From positions 1 through 64,000 of the forward strand of contig NZ_JAEDAK010000014.1 in NCBI RefSeq assembly GCF_016093275.1: DNA of 64,000 nt, written 5' to 3'. The DNA is from Inhella proteolytica (GTDB taxonomy: Bacteria > Pseudomonadota > Gammaproteobacteria > Burkholderiales > Burkholderiaceae_C). The notes under the pieces were generated by a model, which was not told the DNA's origin, searched no databases, and worked only from the letters and a program-made list of their open reading frames with translations. The position numbers were made by a program, and so were the translations under genes. Below are positions 17,040 to 24,737 of the stretch, in pieces (the stretch's first letter is position 1; every line of letters starts with the position of its first letter).

Positions 17040-17792
17040 ATGAACCATTCGGTCTTTTTCGCCCTGATTGCGGCGGCGTCCTGCACGGCCGCGGCAGCCG
17101 CGACCGTGGATGCCACAGGCAATCCATCGGCCAGCCCCGGCCACCTACTGAAGGGGCTGGAAGCCCGCGACTTCAATCGCGACGGCACGCTAGACGGCTA
17201 TTTCGATCGTGAGCTGAACATCACCTGGTGGGCGAAGGGTGGCGTCAGCCAATCGAACTGGTCGCAAGCGAAAGACTGGGCGGCCAACCTCGATGTCTTC
17301 GGCTTCGACGATTGGAGACTCCCCACCGCCACCGACCACGGCAACGATGGCTGCAACTGGAGCGTGACGGGCGGCACGGATTGCGGACACAACGTTGACA
17401 TCAGCGCGGCCAACGGCTCCGAAATGGCGAGGCTGTTTCACTTCAATCTAGGCAACAAGAGCTACTTCGATCTCAGCGGTCGCCCGAACACGGATTACGG
17501 CCTGAAGAACGCAGGCGGATTCAGCCAGCTTGTGGAAGGTTTCTATTGGATGGGCCTAACGCCACAGTCCAACCCGCAAGTGGCCTGGTACTTCAATACC
17601 GTCGGTGGCATCCAGCTGGTTTTCACCAAGCAAAGCCCGATGCATGCCCTTGCGGTGGCCGATGGCGACATCGGTGAACCCATCGCGGAAGTGCCGGAAC
17701 CCCAAACCGAGCTGCTGGCGTCACTTGGAGTGATCGCACTGATTGCTCGAAGGGAAAAGCCGCGGCGAAACATGCAAAGCCTGGTGGCCTGA
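17040..17792 (+). CDS. exported PEP-CTERM protein with DUF1566-like domain, 250 aa
   Basis: Signal peptide MNHSVFFALIAAASCTAAAAA at the ATG 17040. The middle region (about 50-220) carries the DUF1566/Lcl signature: NITWWAKGGVSQSNWSQAKD ... FGFDDWRLPTATDHGN, with YWMGLTPQSNPQVAWYF later. The C-terminus is a PEP-CTERM sorting signal: VPEPQTELLASLGVIALIAR then a basic cluster (REKPRR). Such proteins are cut and sorted by an exosortase (EpsH family) to the envelope or exopolysaccharide; no exosortase is in this window. An NsrR-like site lies upstream and sodC follows by 30 bases. Why it should belong to a nitrosative-stress unit is unclear. Confidence 0.75.
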   Translation: MNHSVFFALIAAASCTAAAAATVDATGNPSASPGHLLKGLEARDFNRDGTLDGYFDRELNITWWAKGGVSQSNWSQAKDWAANLDVFGFDDWRLPTATDHGNDGCNWSVTGGTDCGHNVDISAANGSEMARLFHFNLGNKSYFDLSGRPNTDYGLKNAGGFSQLVEGFYWMGLTPQSNPQVAWYFNTVGGIQLVFTKQSPMHALAVADGDIGEPIAEVPEPQTELLASLGVIALIARREKPRRNMQSLVA

Positions 17793-17822
17793 TAGCGCCC
17801 ACCCCTCAACTGGAGAACATGA

Positions 17823-18350
17823 ATGAGAACTCTCAAGATGTGGCCTTCGGGTCTGATCACGTGCGTCGCTTTGACGGCCTGCGCCTGGCCCGGCGGCAAC
17901 CCCAAGATCAACGCGAGCGCCGGCATCAAACCGGCGTCCGGCAGCTCCGTGGCCGGCGACGTGCGCTTCTTCGAAGGCAGCGGCGGGGTCTTCGTGCATG
18001 CCCGGATTTCCGGGCTCACGCCGGGAGCCGAGCATGGCTTCCACATCCACGAAAAGGGCGACTGCAGCAAGCCCGACGGCAGCAGCGCCGGAGGCCATTT
18101 CAACCCCGAAGGCCACGCCCACGGACCGCAAGCGGCCGAACACCACGCCGGAGACATGCCGGCCCTGAAGGCCGATGCCAGCGGTGTGGCGGAAGCGAAG
18201 TTCTTCCTGAAGGGCGTTTCGGTCGGCGCGAAGAACGACATCACTGGGCGCGGACTCATCGTGCACGCCCAACCGGATGACTACAAAACCCAACCCACAG
18301 GAAACTCCGGCGCCCGCATTGGCTGCGGCGTCATTGCGGCGGCCAAGTAG
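17823..18350 (+). CDS. sodC: Cu-Zn superoxide dismutase, lipoprotein
   Basis: Dismutates superoxide in the periplasm, limiting peroxynitrite formation from superoxide and NO. 175 aa with a lipobox VALTAC (cysteine 20), so membrane-anchored. Copper and zinc ligands are seen in GAEHGFHIHEKGDC, SAGGHFNPEGHAHG and the region ITGRGLIVHAQPDDYKTQPT; the disulphide partner is in NSGARIGCGVI. The ATG at 17823 has ggagaa upstream; an ATG four bases earlier is in another frame. It probably shares a transcript with the PEP-CTERM gene and hence the NsrR-like site. Confidence 0.93.
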   Translation: MRTLKMWPSGLITCVALTACAWPGGNPKINASAGIKPASGSSVAGDVRFFEGSGGVFVHARISGLTPGAEHGFHIHEKGDCSKPDGSSAGGHFNPEGHAHGPQAAEHHAGDMPALKADASGVAEAKFFLKGVSVGAKNDITGRGLIVHAQPDDYKTQPTGNSGARIGCGVIAAAK

Positions 18351-18358
18351 AACGGCGA

Positions 18359-19255
18359 ATGGTCGCGGGGCTCTGCGTGCGCAAGATCGTTGAGTCGGAA
18401 CTCCTGTGCGTCTTCAAGCCGCAGGGCGCAGATGCAGATTTCGTTCCCTGGATCATTTGGCGGCGCGCCGGCCCCTCCAGCTCGGAGCCCCTGGAGTCGA
18501 CCGTTCCCGCGAATGTCTATTGCTGCCTGCACTTTTCTCTGACAGGCCGCGAATATCGACTGGGACCCGACGGGTGGCGCCCTCTGCCGGCCTGCTATCT
18601 CGCGGGGCCGGCCACCCGCCCTTTTCGCTTGCGAAGCGAATCAGCCTGCGAATCCATCAGCATCGTGCTGCAGCCATGGGTTGCCCGGGCGATATTCAAT
18701 GTCGATGGCTCGCGCGTCGTGGACAGCCATCTGCCCAGAGGGGACTTGGGGGCGCTCGCCACGGAACTCATGGCACGTATCGAGGAACTCAAAGAGCCCT
18801 TCACGCCAGAAACTGCATTACCCATGCTGGTCGGCCCCTTGCTAAGGGACTGTCATCGAATGCAAACGACCTTGGGTCAGCACCATGCGCTGGTCAAAAC
18901 CTTTGCCCGGCAGGGCTCCGTGGCAGCCACTGCGAAAGCACTGGGGCTGACTGTGGACCTCTTCTCTGCGGTGTTCAGAGACCTGACCGGGCTGCGCCCG
19001 GCGCGTTGGCGACGCCTGAACCGGGCAGAGCTGTTGGTCGATAGCCTCGCGAACTCAGCTGCACAAAACCCGCGCCTGTGTGAGCTTGGCAAGCGTGCGG
19101 GGTTCTCTGATCCCGCTCATGTGAGCCGCGAGCTCCGGCAGATTTCGGGCATGGCCCCGAGTGCGATTCGCGAGGTCGCTCTTGGCACCGACCCTGGACA
19201 TTGGCCACTGGCTCGCTACTGGCGATCTGCTGCCGTGGCGACAAGGCCCGCTTGA
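18359..19255 (+). CDS. AraC-family transcriptional regulator, divergent
   Basis: 298 aa. The C-terminal third carries two HTH units; the second is clear (LCELGKRAGFSDPAHVSREL, RQISGMAPSAIRE). The first is degenerate (ARQGSVAATAKALGLTVDLF). The N-terminal 150 residues form a ligand-sensing-type domain with no hit recalled. It starts eight bases after sodC, so it may be read with it. The start at 18359 (ATG) lacks a strong ribosome-binding site, and a later start is possible. It is convergent with the exporter operon that follows. Confidence 0.7.
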   Translation: MVAGLCVRKIVESELLCVFKPQGADADFVPWIIWRRAGPSSSEPLESTVPANVYCCLHFSLTGREYRLGPDGWRPLPACYLAGPATRPFRLRSESACESISIVLQPWVARAIFNVDGSRVVDSHLPRGDLGALATELMARIEELKEPFTPETALPMLVGPLLRDCHRMQTTLGQHHALVKTFARQGSVAATAKALGLTVDLFSAVFRDLTGLRPARWRRLNRAELLVDSLANSAAQNPRLCELGKRAGFSDPAHVSRELRQISGMAPSAIREVALGTDPGHWPLARYWRSAAVATRPA

Positions 19256-19411
19256 AGCGGCATCAACCATGCCTTTTTGTTCATTGCGACTCCCTGCGGT
19301 CGAACTCCCCTTTCCCTCGGCCTCGGCAACCGGGGGGGCGGAGTCAGCGCATGGGAGCCAGCTTCGCGGGTTGGCGGATTCGCAAGCACCCAGCCCGGTG
19401 CAGTCTGAGAG

Positions 19412-20548
19412 TCAATCCAGAGTCCGGCGATAACGAGCTACCGCCACCAGCGAGACCGCGAGCAGGAAGGCCGCGAGCGGCCACACATCAGGCCACAGTT
19501 CTGCCGCCGTGCTGCCCTTGAGCATGATGCCTCTGACGATGCGCAAAAAGTGGGTCAGCGGCAGCACCTCGCCCAGCACCTGGGCCCAGTGCGGCATGCC
19601 GCGGAAAGGGAACATGAAGCCCGACAGCAGCATCGAAGGCAGAAAGAAGAAAAAGGTCATCTGCATGGCCTGCAACTGGTTCTGCGCCAGCGTCGAGAAC
19701 GTGAATCCAACCGCCAGATTGGCCACCATGAAGAGCCCGAGCAGCGTGAGCAGCAAGGTCGGGCTGCCGACCATGGGAACGTCAAAAAGCGCCCAGGCGG
19801 CCCCCATGATGACGCCGAGCTGCACATAGCCCAGCGAGACGTAGGGCAGGATCTTGCCGACCATCACCTCCAGCGGGCGAACCGGCGTGGCCAGCAGGTT
19901 TTCCATCGTGCCGCGCTCGCGCTCTCGGGTCATGGCCAGCGAGGTCAGCATCACCATCGTCATCGTCAGGATCGTGCCGATCAGACCCGGCACGATATTG
20001 AAGCGCGACAGGCCCTCGGGGTTGTAGCGGCGGTGTACGCGCAGCTCGATGGGCAGCTGCGCCGGGGCCAGCCGGGCTCCGGCTGCGCCGGTCAGATCGT
20101 GTTTCAGCACAGTGCCCATGAGTTGCTGCAGGGCGCTGACGGCATTGCCCGAGGCGGACGGATCGGTCGCGTCGGCCACCAGGAGCAAATGAGCGCCCTC
20201 CCCGCGCAGCAGCCGCTGCGTGAAGTTTCCCGGCACCTGCAGAACGAACTGGACCTCGCCCTTAAGCAGCAGGGCTTCGGCCTCGGCTTCGCTCGGGGCC
20301 GGCGCGACAACCCGGAAGTAGCCACTCGACTGCATGGCGGCGACGATGCTGCGCTCGAACGGCCCCGGATCCTGCGACACGATGGCCGTGGGCAGCCCCT
20401 TGGGGTCGGTGTTGATCGCATAGCCGAACAGCAGCAGCTGCAGCACCGGGATGCCGACGGCCATCGCGAAGGTCAGGCGGTCGCGCAGCATCTGCTGGCA
20501 CTCTTTGATGAAGACCGCCGCCATGCGGGTCCAAGACCACGCGTTCAT
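19412..20548 (-). CDS. ABC-2 type transporter permease (YbhS/YbhR-like)
   Basis: 378 aa inner-membrane permease. One N-terminal span (RLTFAMAVGIPVLQLLLFGY), a large periplasmic domain to about residue 170, then five C-terminal spans with the ABC-2 signature TRERERGTMENLLATPVRPL. The ATG at 20548 overlaps the ATP-binding gene stop; the frame is open to 20626. E. coli YbhG-F-S-R has two permeases, here only one is present, so it may work as a homodimer. Last gene of the operon. Confidence 0.85.
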   Translation of the reverse strand: MNAWSWTRMAAVFIKECQQMLRDRLTFAMAVGIPVLQLLLFGYAINTDPKGLPTAIVSQDPGPFERSIVAAMQSSGYFRVVAPAPSEAEAEALLLKGEVQFVLQVPGNFTQRLLRGEGAHLLLVADATDPSASGNAVSALQQLMGTVLKHDLTGAAGARLAPAQLPIELRVHRRYNPEGLSRFNIVPGLIGTILTMTMVMLTSLAMTRERERGTMENLLATPVRPLEVMVGKILPYVSLGYVQLGVIMGAAWALFDVPMVGSPTLLLTLLGLFMVANLAVGFTFSTLAQNQLQAMQMTFFFFLPSMLLSGFMFPFRGMPHWAQVLGEVLPLTHFLRIVRGIMLKGSTAAELWPDVWPLAAFLLAVSLVAVARYRRTLD

Positions 20549-21324
20549 GCGGCCCCCGCGAAGTTGTCCGTCGCTCGGGCGATCAGCCGGACGAAGGCCT
20601 GCTCCAGGTCTTCGTCCGCCCCGCAACCCGCCGCCGACAGCACCGCCTGCTGGTCACCTTGGGCCAGCACTTCACCGTAAGCGATGAATACAAGCTCGTC
20701 GCAGCGCGCCGCCTCATCCATGTAATGGGTCGCAACCAGTACGGTCATGCCCTCGCGCGCCAGCTGGTGCAATTGGTCCCAGAACTCTCGCCTTGCTTTG
20801 GGGTCCACGCCGGCGGTGGGCTCATCCAGCAGCAACAGCCGGGGCCGGTGCAACAGGCTGGCCGCCAAGGCCAGGCGCTGCTTCCAACCGCCCGAAAGCG
20901 CGCCGGCGAGTTGGCCGCCGCGTGTGGCCAGACCGAGCCGATGCAAGGCCTCGTCGACCCGGGTGCGCCGGTCCGGCAGTTCGTACAGGCGCGCCACGAA
21001 TTCAAGGTTCTCCCGGATCGTGAGGTCCTCATAGAGCCCAAACTTCTGGGTCATGTAGCCCACCTGGCGGCGCAACTGGACCGCATCGCGCCGGAAATCG
21101 AGGCCGAGGCACTGGCCCTCGCCCGCGTCCGGCGTGAGCAAGCCACAGAGCATGCGCATGGTGGTGGTCTTGCCGCTGCCGTTGGGGCCCAGGAAGCCCA
21201 CGATGCGGCCAGCCCCCACCTGCAGATCAATCTGGTTGACCACGCGCCGCCCGCCAAAGGTCTTGGTCAGGCCGCGCACACTGATCGCCGGAGCGCTCGA
21301 GGCGGCGGTTGCGGCCGGACTCAT
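20545..21324 (-). CDS. ABC transporter ATP-binding protein (YbhF-like, single domain)
   Basis: 259-aa cytosolic ATPase. Walker A GFLGPNGSGKTTTMRML, Q-loop YMTQKFGLYEDL, signature ALSGGWKQRLALA, Walker B RLLLLDEPTAGVD, switch histidine in VATHYMDEAARC. YbhF of E. coli is a tandem of two such domains; this one has a single domain. It overlaps both neighbours by four bases (ATGA), so membrane-fusion, ATPase and permease subunits are translationally coupled. Confidence 0.9.
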   Translation of the reverse strand: MSPAATAASSAPAISVRGLTKTFGGRRVVNQIDLQVGAGRIVGFLGPNGSGKTTTMRMLCGLLTPDAGEGQCLGLDFRRDAVQLRRQVGYMTQKFGLYEDLTIRENLEFVARLYELPDRRTRVDEALHRLGLATRGGQLAGALSGGWKQRLALAASLLHRPRLLLLDEPTAGVDPKARREFWDQLHQLAREGMTVLVATHYMDEAARCDELVFIAYGEVLAQGDQQAVLSAAGCGADEDLEQAFVRLIARATDNFAGAA

Positions 21325-22337
21325 GAGCGCCCCACGGGACGCACGTCGATCGGTTGCCCGGGGTGCAGACGGGGCGCGTCGGCCAGGCGCTCGGGCTCAG
21401 CCTCGAGCAAGAACATCAGCTTGCTGCGCTGGGCATTGGAGTAGATGACCGGCGGCGTGTACTCCGGCTGTGACGCCACAAAGCTGACCCGCGCCGGGAT
21501 CGGTTCGCCGCAGCCATCGCAGCTCAGTTGCACCTTCGTTCCCAGCGGCAACCGGGCAAGTTCGCTCTGGGGCACAAAGAAGCGCGCCTTGCGCGCTTGG
21601 GGCGGCAAGATCGCCAGCACCGGCCGGCCGGCATCCACCCATTCACCCACCCGGTAGAGGACCGTCGTGACAACCCCGGTCTGCGGTGCCGTCTGCTGCA
21701 ACTGATCCAGCCGCCATTGCGCCTGCATGCGACTGAAGCCCGCTGCGGCCGCACTCGACTGCACAGCCTCCTGCAGGTGCTCGCGCGCCGGCAGTTGGGC
21801 CACGCGCAAGCGCGCCTGCAACTCGTCCAGTCGGGCCTGGGCCTCTCGCGCACCCAGGGCCGCATCGTCCAATCGGGCCTGCAAGCCATAGCCCTCACGT
21901 GCAAGCTGCTGTTGGCGGCGCCACTCATCCTGCGTCTGCTGCAGCCGAATCTGGGCTTGCTTCAGCTGCGCCTCCAGCACTTGCAGCTCAGTCAGCCGTT
22001 GGCCCGCCCGTGCGTCGAGTGCCTGAGCTTGCGCGCCGCGCTCTCGGGCCTGCAGCTCATTGCCCAGCGCGCGCTCAGCACCGTTGTCCAAACGAAAGGA
22101 GGCGGCCCCGGCCTGCACCGTCTGCCCCTTCTGCACCTGGAGTTCCACCAGTCGGCCGGCCACCGGCGCGGCCAGGTACAGCGCCTCGCCTTCCACATAG
22201 CCCGACCACCCCGGCAGCACGGGCTGGGTACAAGCCACCAGGCTCAGCCCCAGTGCCAGGCTCAGCCCCAAGCCCGAGCGGCCTCGCCGCCACGACTTGG
22301 CACCCCCCTGCCCCACCCGTTGATTCGATCCACGCAT
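21321..22337 (-). CDS. HlyD-family membrane fusion protein (YbhG-like)
   Basis: 338 aa. The N-terminus is basic, then a hydrophobic stretch ending LSLALGLSLVACTQP, a possible lipoprotein lipobox (LVAC), which fits a periplasmic adaptor. The lipoyl half-motif GYVEGEALYLAAPVAGRLVE, a long coiled-coil hairpin (about 85-215, Gln/Ala/Arg-rich) and the second half-motif (LDQLQQTAPQTGVVTTVLYR) follow. The beta-barrel part has a CxxC (CDGCGEP). It couples the ABC permease to an outer-membrane channel; no TolC is encoded nearby. Confidence 0.87.
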   Translation of the reverse strand: MRGSNQRVGQGGAKSWRRGRSGLGLSLALGLSLVACTQPVLPGWSGYVEGEALYLAAPVAGRLVELQVQKGQTVQAGAASFRLDNGAERALGNELQARERGAQAQALDARAGQRLTELQVLEAQLKQAQIRLQQTQDEWRRQQQLAREGYGLQARLDDAALGAREAQARLDELQARLRVAQLPAREHLQEAVQSSAAAAGFSRMQAQWRLDQLQQTAPQTGVVTTVLYRVGEWVDAGRPVLAILPPQARKARFFVPQSELARLPLGTKVQLSCDGCGEPIPARVSFVASQPEYTPPVIYSNAQRSKLMFLLEAEPERLADAPRLHPGQPIDVRPVGRS

Positions 22338-22342
22338 CGCTC

Positions 22343-22969
22343 TTACTCCTTGCGCAGGGCCGCCAAGGCCCAGTCCACCCGCTGCTGAATCGCCTCATCC
22401 GAGAGGACCTCTCGATCCAAAGGGGCATGCAGGGCGGCGGGCAATACCCCGAGGGCGCGAGCGCCCCCCGCCACGAGGATGGGCGCCACCACCGAGCCCA
22501 ACACAAACACCAGCTTGCCCAGGCCCGGAGCGTCTTCCGTGCCAGGTTCCGACTGGGTGGCACTCAGCAGGGGCATCAGCAAGGCAAGGTGTCTCGGACC
22601 ATTGCGCTGGAGAAACTCCAGGGCCACCTGTTCGCCCGCCAGCACATCGGCCCACACCCTGCCCACGAAGGCGCGGTGGTCCCGCACAAAGCGCGCCAGC
22701 AAGGTCACGGCCTGGGCCAGCCGGTCTTGTTCCGGGCCTACCGCACCGGCCCTTTCGATCAGGCCGGCATACATCTCGTCGTAGGTCTGCTGCAGCAGTG
22801 CGGCCAGCAGGCCCTCCTTGCTGCCGAAGTGGTAATGAACCATGCCCGGGTTGACGCCCGCCTCCTGGGCCAGCATCCGCACCGTCAGTCCCGCGCAGCC
22901 CCACTGGGGATACAGGCGCCGGCCGGTGGCCAGCAGCAGCTGGTCTTGTTGGTTCGAAGGACGTGGCAT
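22343..22969 (-). CDS. TetR-family repressor, CecR-like
   Basis: 208 aa. N-terminal HTH: LLLATGRRLYPQWGCAGLTV, RMLAQEAGVNPGMVHYHFGS, KEGLLAALL, typical TetR. The C-terminal domain resembles CecR (YbiH), which in E. coli represses ybhG-F-S-R; the gene order here is the same (repressor, fusion protein, ATPase, permease). The start at 22969 (MPRPSNQQDQ) is chosen because a perfect palindromic operator lies at once upstream; the open extension to 23005 would read through that operator. Confidence 0.85.
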   Translation of the reverse strand: MPRPSNQQDQLLLATGRRLYPQWGCAGLTVRMLAQEAGVNPGMVHYHFGSKEGLLAALLQQTYDEMYAGLIERAGAVGPEQDRLAQAVTLLARFVRDHRAFVGRVWADVLAGEQVALEFLQRNGPRHLALLMPLLSATQSEPGTEDAPGLGKLVFVLGSVVAPILVAGGARALGVLPAALHAPLDREVLSDEAIQQRVDWALAALRKE

Positions 22970-22976
22970 GCGGCAA

Positions 22977-22998
22977 TTATTAGTCAACTGACTAATAA
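22977..22998. promoter_or_regulatory. TetR/CecR operator palindrome
   Basis: Perfect 10+10 inverted repeat: ttattagtca, then ac, then tgactaataa. It ends eight bases before the repressor ATG and matches the kind of TTAGTCA-type palindrome recalled for CecR. Position implies autoregulation of the repressor-exporter operon. Confidence 0.85.
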
Positions 22999-23001
22999 CG
23001 G

Positions 23002-23514
23002 TCAACGCGGGGCTGTTGCTGCGCCCACCGGCGCGGGGTCGGTCAGCCAGCGCAAGTCCTCGGCACTCGGTACTCCCAGCACACGACGCACCTCATTCGG
23101 GCTGCGAAGCAAGACCAGGTACGGTGTTTCGCCGCGCCAGCGCGGATGCACCGCTTGCTGAAGCGCCCGCACGGGTTCGGCAGCCCGTCGGTGTTGCACG
23201 CCATCCAGCTCCCCATGGCCTCGCGCGACAGGGACACGGCCATCCCCGCCATCCAGCTCAATGGCCAGCACGTCAAACGGAACCCCTTGCGAGCGCCTAT
23301 GGCGCAGCAGCGCCTCCATGGCCAAGGGACAGCTACCGCAATAGCTGGCGGTGAACACCACCGCGGTCGGTTCACGCACCGAACGGACCCACTGCAGCCA
23401 AGCGGCCGCGTCCAGCGGGGCGGGGGTCGCAACCACCCCTGTCGCCTGGACCACCAGAGCCATGCCGCCCAAGGCCCGGCGCGCAAACCGCATCAGCGGG
23501 ACTCGCCAACTCAC
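23002..23514 (-). CDS. exported thioredoxin-fold protein
   Basis: 170 aa, GTG start overlapping the upstream stop (GTGA); an ATG at residue 8 also works. A hydrophobic N-terminus (RRALGGMALVVQATGVVATP) suggests export. The thioredoxin-like domain has VVFTASYCGSCPLAMEALLR with an active CxxC, and a cis-proline loop GETPYLVLLR. It is the third gene of the TonB-receptor / beta-propeller / thioredoxin unit. It may reduce a metal-binding cysteine protein such as the CxCC-bearing neighbour; that is inference. The CecR operator follows directly. Confidence 0.7.
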   Translation of the reverse strand: MSWRVPLMRFARRALGGMALVVQATGVVATPAPLDAAAWLQWVRSVREPTAVVFTASYCGSCPLAMEALLRHRRSQGVPFDVLAIELDGGDGRVPVARGHGELDGVQHRRAAEPVRALQQAVHPRWRGETPYLVLLRSPNEVRRVLGVPSAEDLRWLTDPAPVGAATAPR

Positions 23515-24737
23515 GACAACTCCTTCACCACCAGACCCGCTTCGGTGTTCCAGACCGCGAACAGGCGGCCCGCACCGGCGGCCAGCCGCGGGTGGTCCGA
23601 CTCGCCGTCCCGCCGCGCGAGCGTCATCACCCTGAAGCGCCTGCCCCCATCCACCGAGAACCAGGCGCGCAGCAGCTGCTGTGCGCCCTCAAATGCGCGC
23701 CAGATCACCGCCACCTTCAGCCCGGCACTGGCCACCGCGGCGTGTTCGGCTTGCTCGTCCGGCAGCGCCCGCTCCGGCCCGTTCATGGAGCCATCGCTTC
23801 CGAGGCGGGCGTAGAACACCTGCCCCTCGCCCGCCCTGTGCGTGTACCAAACGGCGTGGTAACCGCCGCCAGCCGCCGGTGCGAGCGAAGGGCCGTGGTG
23901 CGGACAGGCCTCCAGCGCCCAACGGTCGGTTCCCACGCGCTGGATGGCCGCGCCCTCTCCCCCTGCGTGGAAGGCGTGGTCGCGATAGCGCCCTTCAAAC
24001 ACATGCCGCCACAGCACGGCGACCTGCCCGTTCTCGCCGAGGGCTATGGCCGTACGGCAGCACTCGCAGGCCGCCTCGCCCAGCCGCTGGGCGGGCCCAA
24101 ACCGCCCGTTGGGCGATTCAGTTGCCGCACGATGCAGGGCCACCCGGTCACGCGTTGCCGGATCGGTCGACTGACGCTCCAGCCAGGCCAGGTGCAAGCG
24201 CCCGGCGCCATCAAAATTCAGTGCCGCGTGTTCGCGGGCAACGGCCTCGGCACCGGCTGCAGGCAGTTCAGCGAAGCTGATCCTCGGCGCAGATCCGGCC
24301 GCCAGACTGTCACCGTCATGGACGAAGTCCCCGGTCAGCACGCGCAGTTGCCCGCGGTGGCGCCGTGGCCCCATGGTGCTGAAGGCCACCGCCAACCTGC
24401 CCTGCGGCCCCCACGCGAGGCGGGGTGCCGACTCGGCCGAGAAGTTCACCCGTTCGCCGCCGGTGGGCAGGAGGTGCTGGCAGGCCCACACCCCGCCCGA
24501 GCGGTAGCGACCCAACTGCAGGCCGTCGTCGGCGCAGCCCGAGAGGATCCAGAGTCCCCCATGGACATCGACCGCAGCATCCACGGCCAGCGGCCGATGC
24601 GGCGCGGCCGCAGCACCGTGGCCGGCCCGCGCCCAGCCCACCCAGGGAGCCAGCAGCGCGCAGCTGGCGCCGCGCAAGGCGGTGCGGCGCGAGGGGTGCG
24701 CGGCAGGCACACCCGATGTGTGTGGGCGGCCCGTCAT
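23511..24737 (-). CDS. Tat-exported sialidase-like (BNR/beta-propeller) protein with CxCC motif
   Basis: 408 aa. A twin-arginine signal (SRRTALRGASCALLAPWVGW) directs it to the periplasm. The body has repeating beta-propeller strands with Asp-box-like turns (WFSVDGGRRFRVMT, RLGSDGSMNGPE), as in proteins annotated exo-alpha-sialidase. A distinctive EAACECCRTAIALGENGQVA places three cysteines together, plus RYRDHAFHAGGE and ACPHHGPS histidines, which could bind copper. Sialidase catalysis is doubtful. The ATG at 24737 overlaps the TonB-receptor stop; the frame continues to 25343 only as a shadow. A role in handling the receptor's substrate, perhaps copper, is inferred from context. Confidence 0.7.
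   Translation of the reverse strand: MTGRPHTSGVPAAHPSRRTALRGASCALLAPWVGWARAGHGAAAAPHRPLAVDAAVDVHGGLWILSGCADDGLQLGRYRSGGVWACQHLLPTGGERVNFSAESAPRLAWGPQGRLAVAFSTMGPRRHRGQLRVLTGDFVHDGDSLAAGSAPRISFAELPAAGAEAVAREHAALNFDGAGRLHLAWLERQSTDPATRDRVALHRAATESPNGRFGPAQRLGEAACECCRTAIALGENGQVAVLWRHVFEGRYRDHAFHAGGEGAAIQRVGTDRWALEACPHHGPSLAPAAGGGYHAVWYTHRAGEGQVFYARLGSDGSMNGPERALPDEQAEHAAVASAGLKVAVIWRAFEGAQQLLRAWFSVDGGRRFRVMTLARRDGESDHPRLAAGAGRLFAVWNTEAGLVVKELS

Noticed and set aside
16784-17188. 134-codon minus-strand frame near the left island end
   Set aside because: Overlaps the signal-peptide end of the PEP-CTERM gene and the operator; no domain.
23511-24737. Annotating as functional sialidase
   Set aside because: Beta-propeller repeats are present but catalytic Arg-triad/Tyr/Glu context is not evident and a CxCC motif and genomic context point elsewhere.
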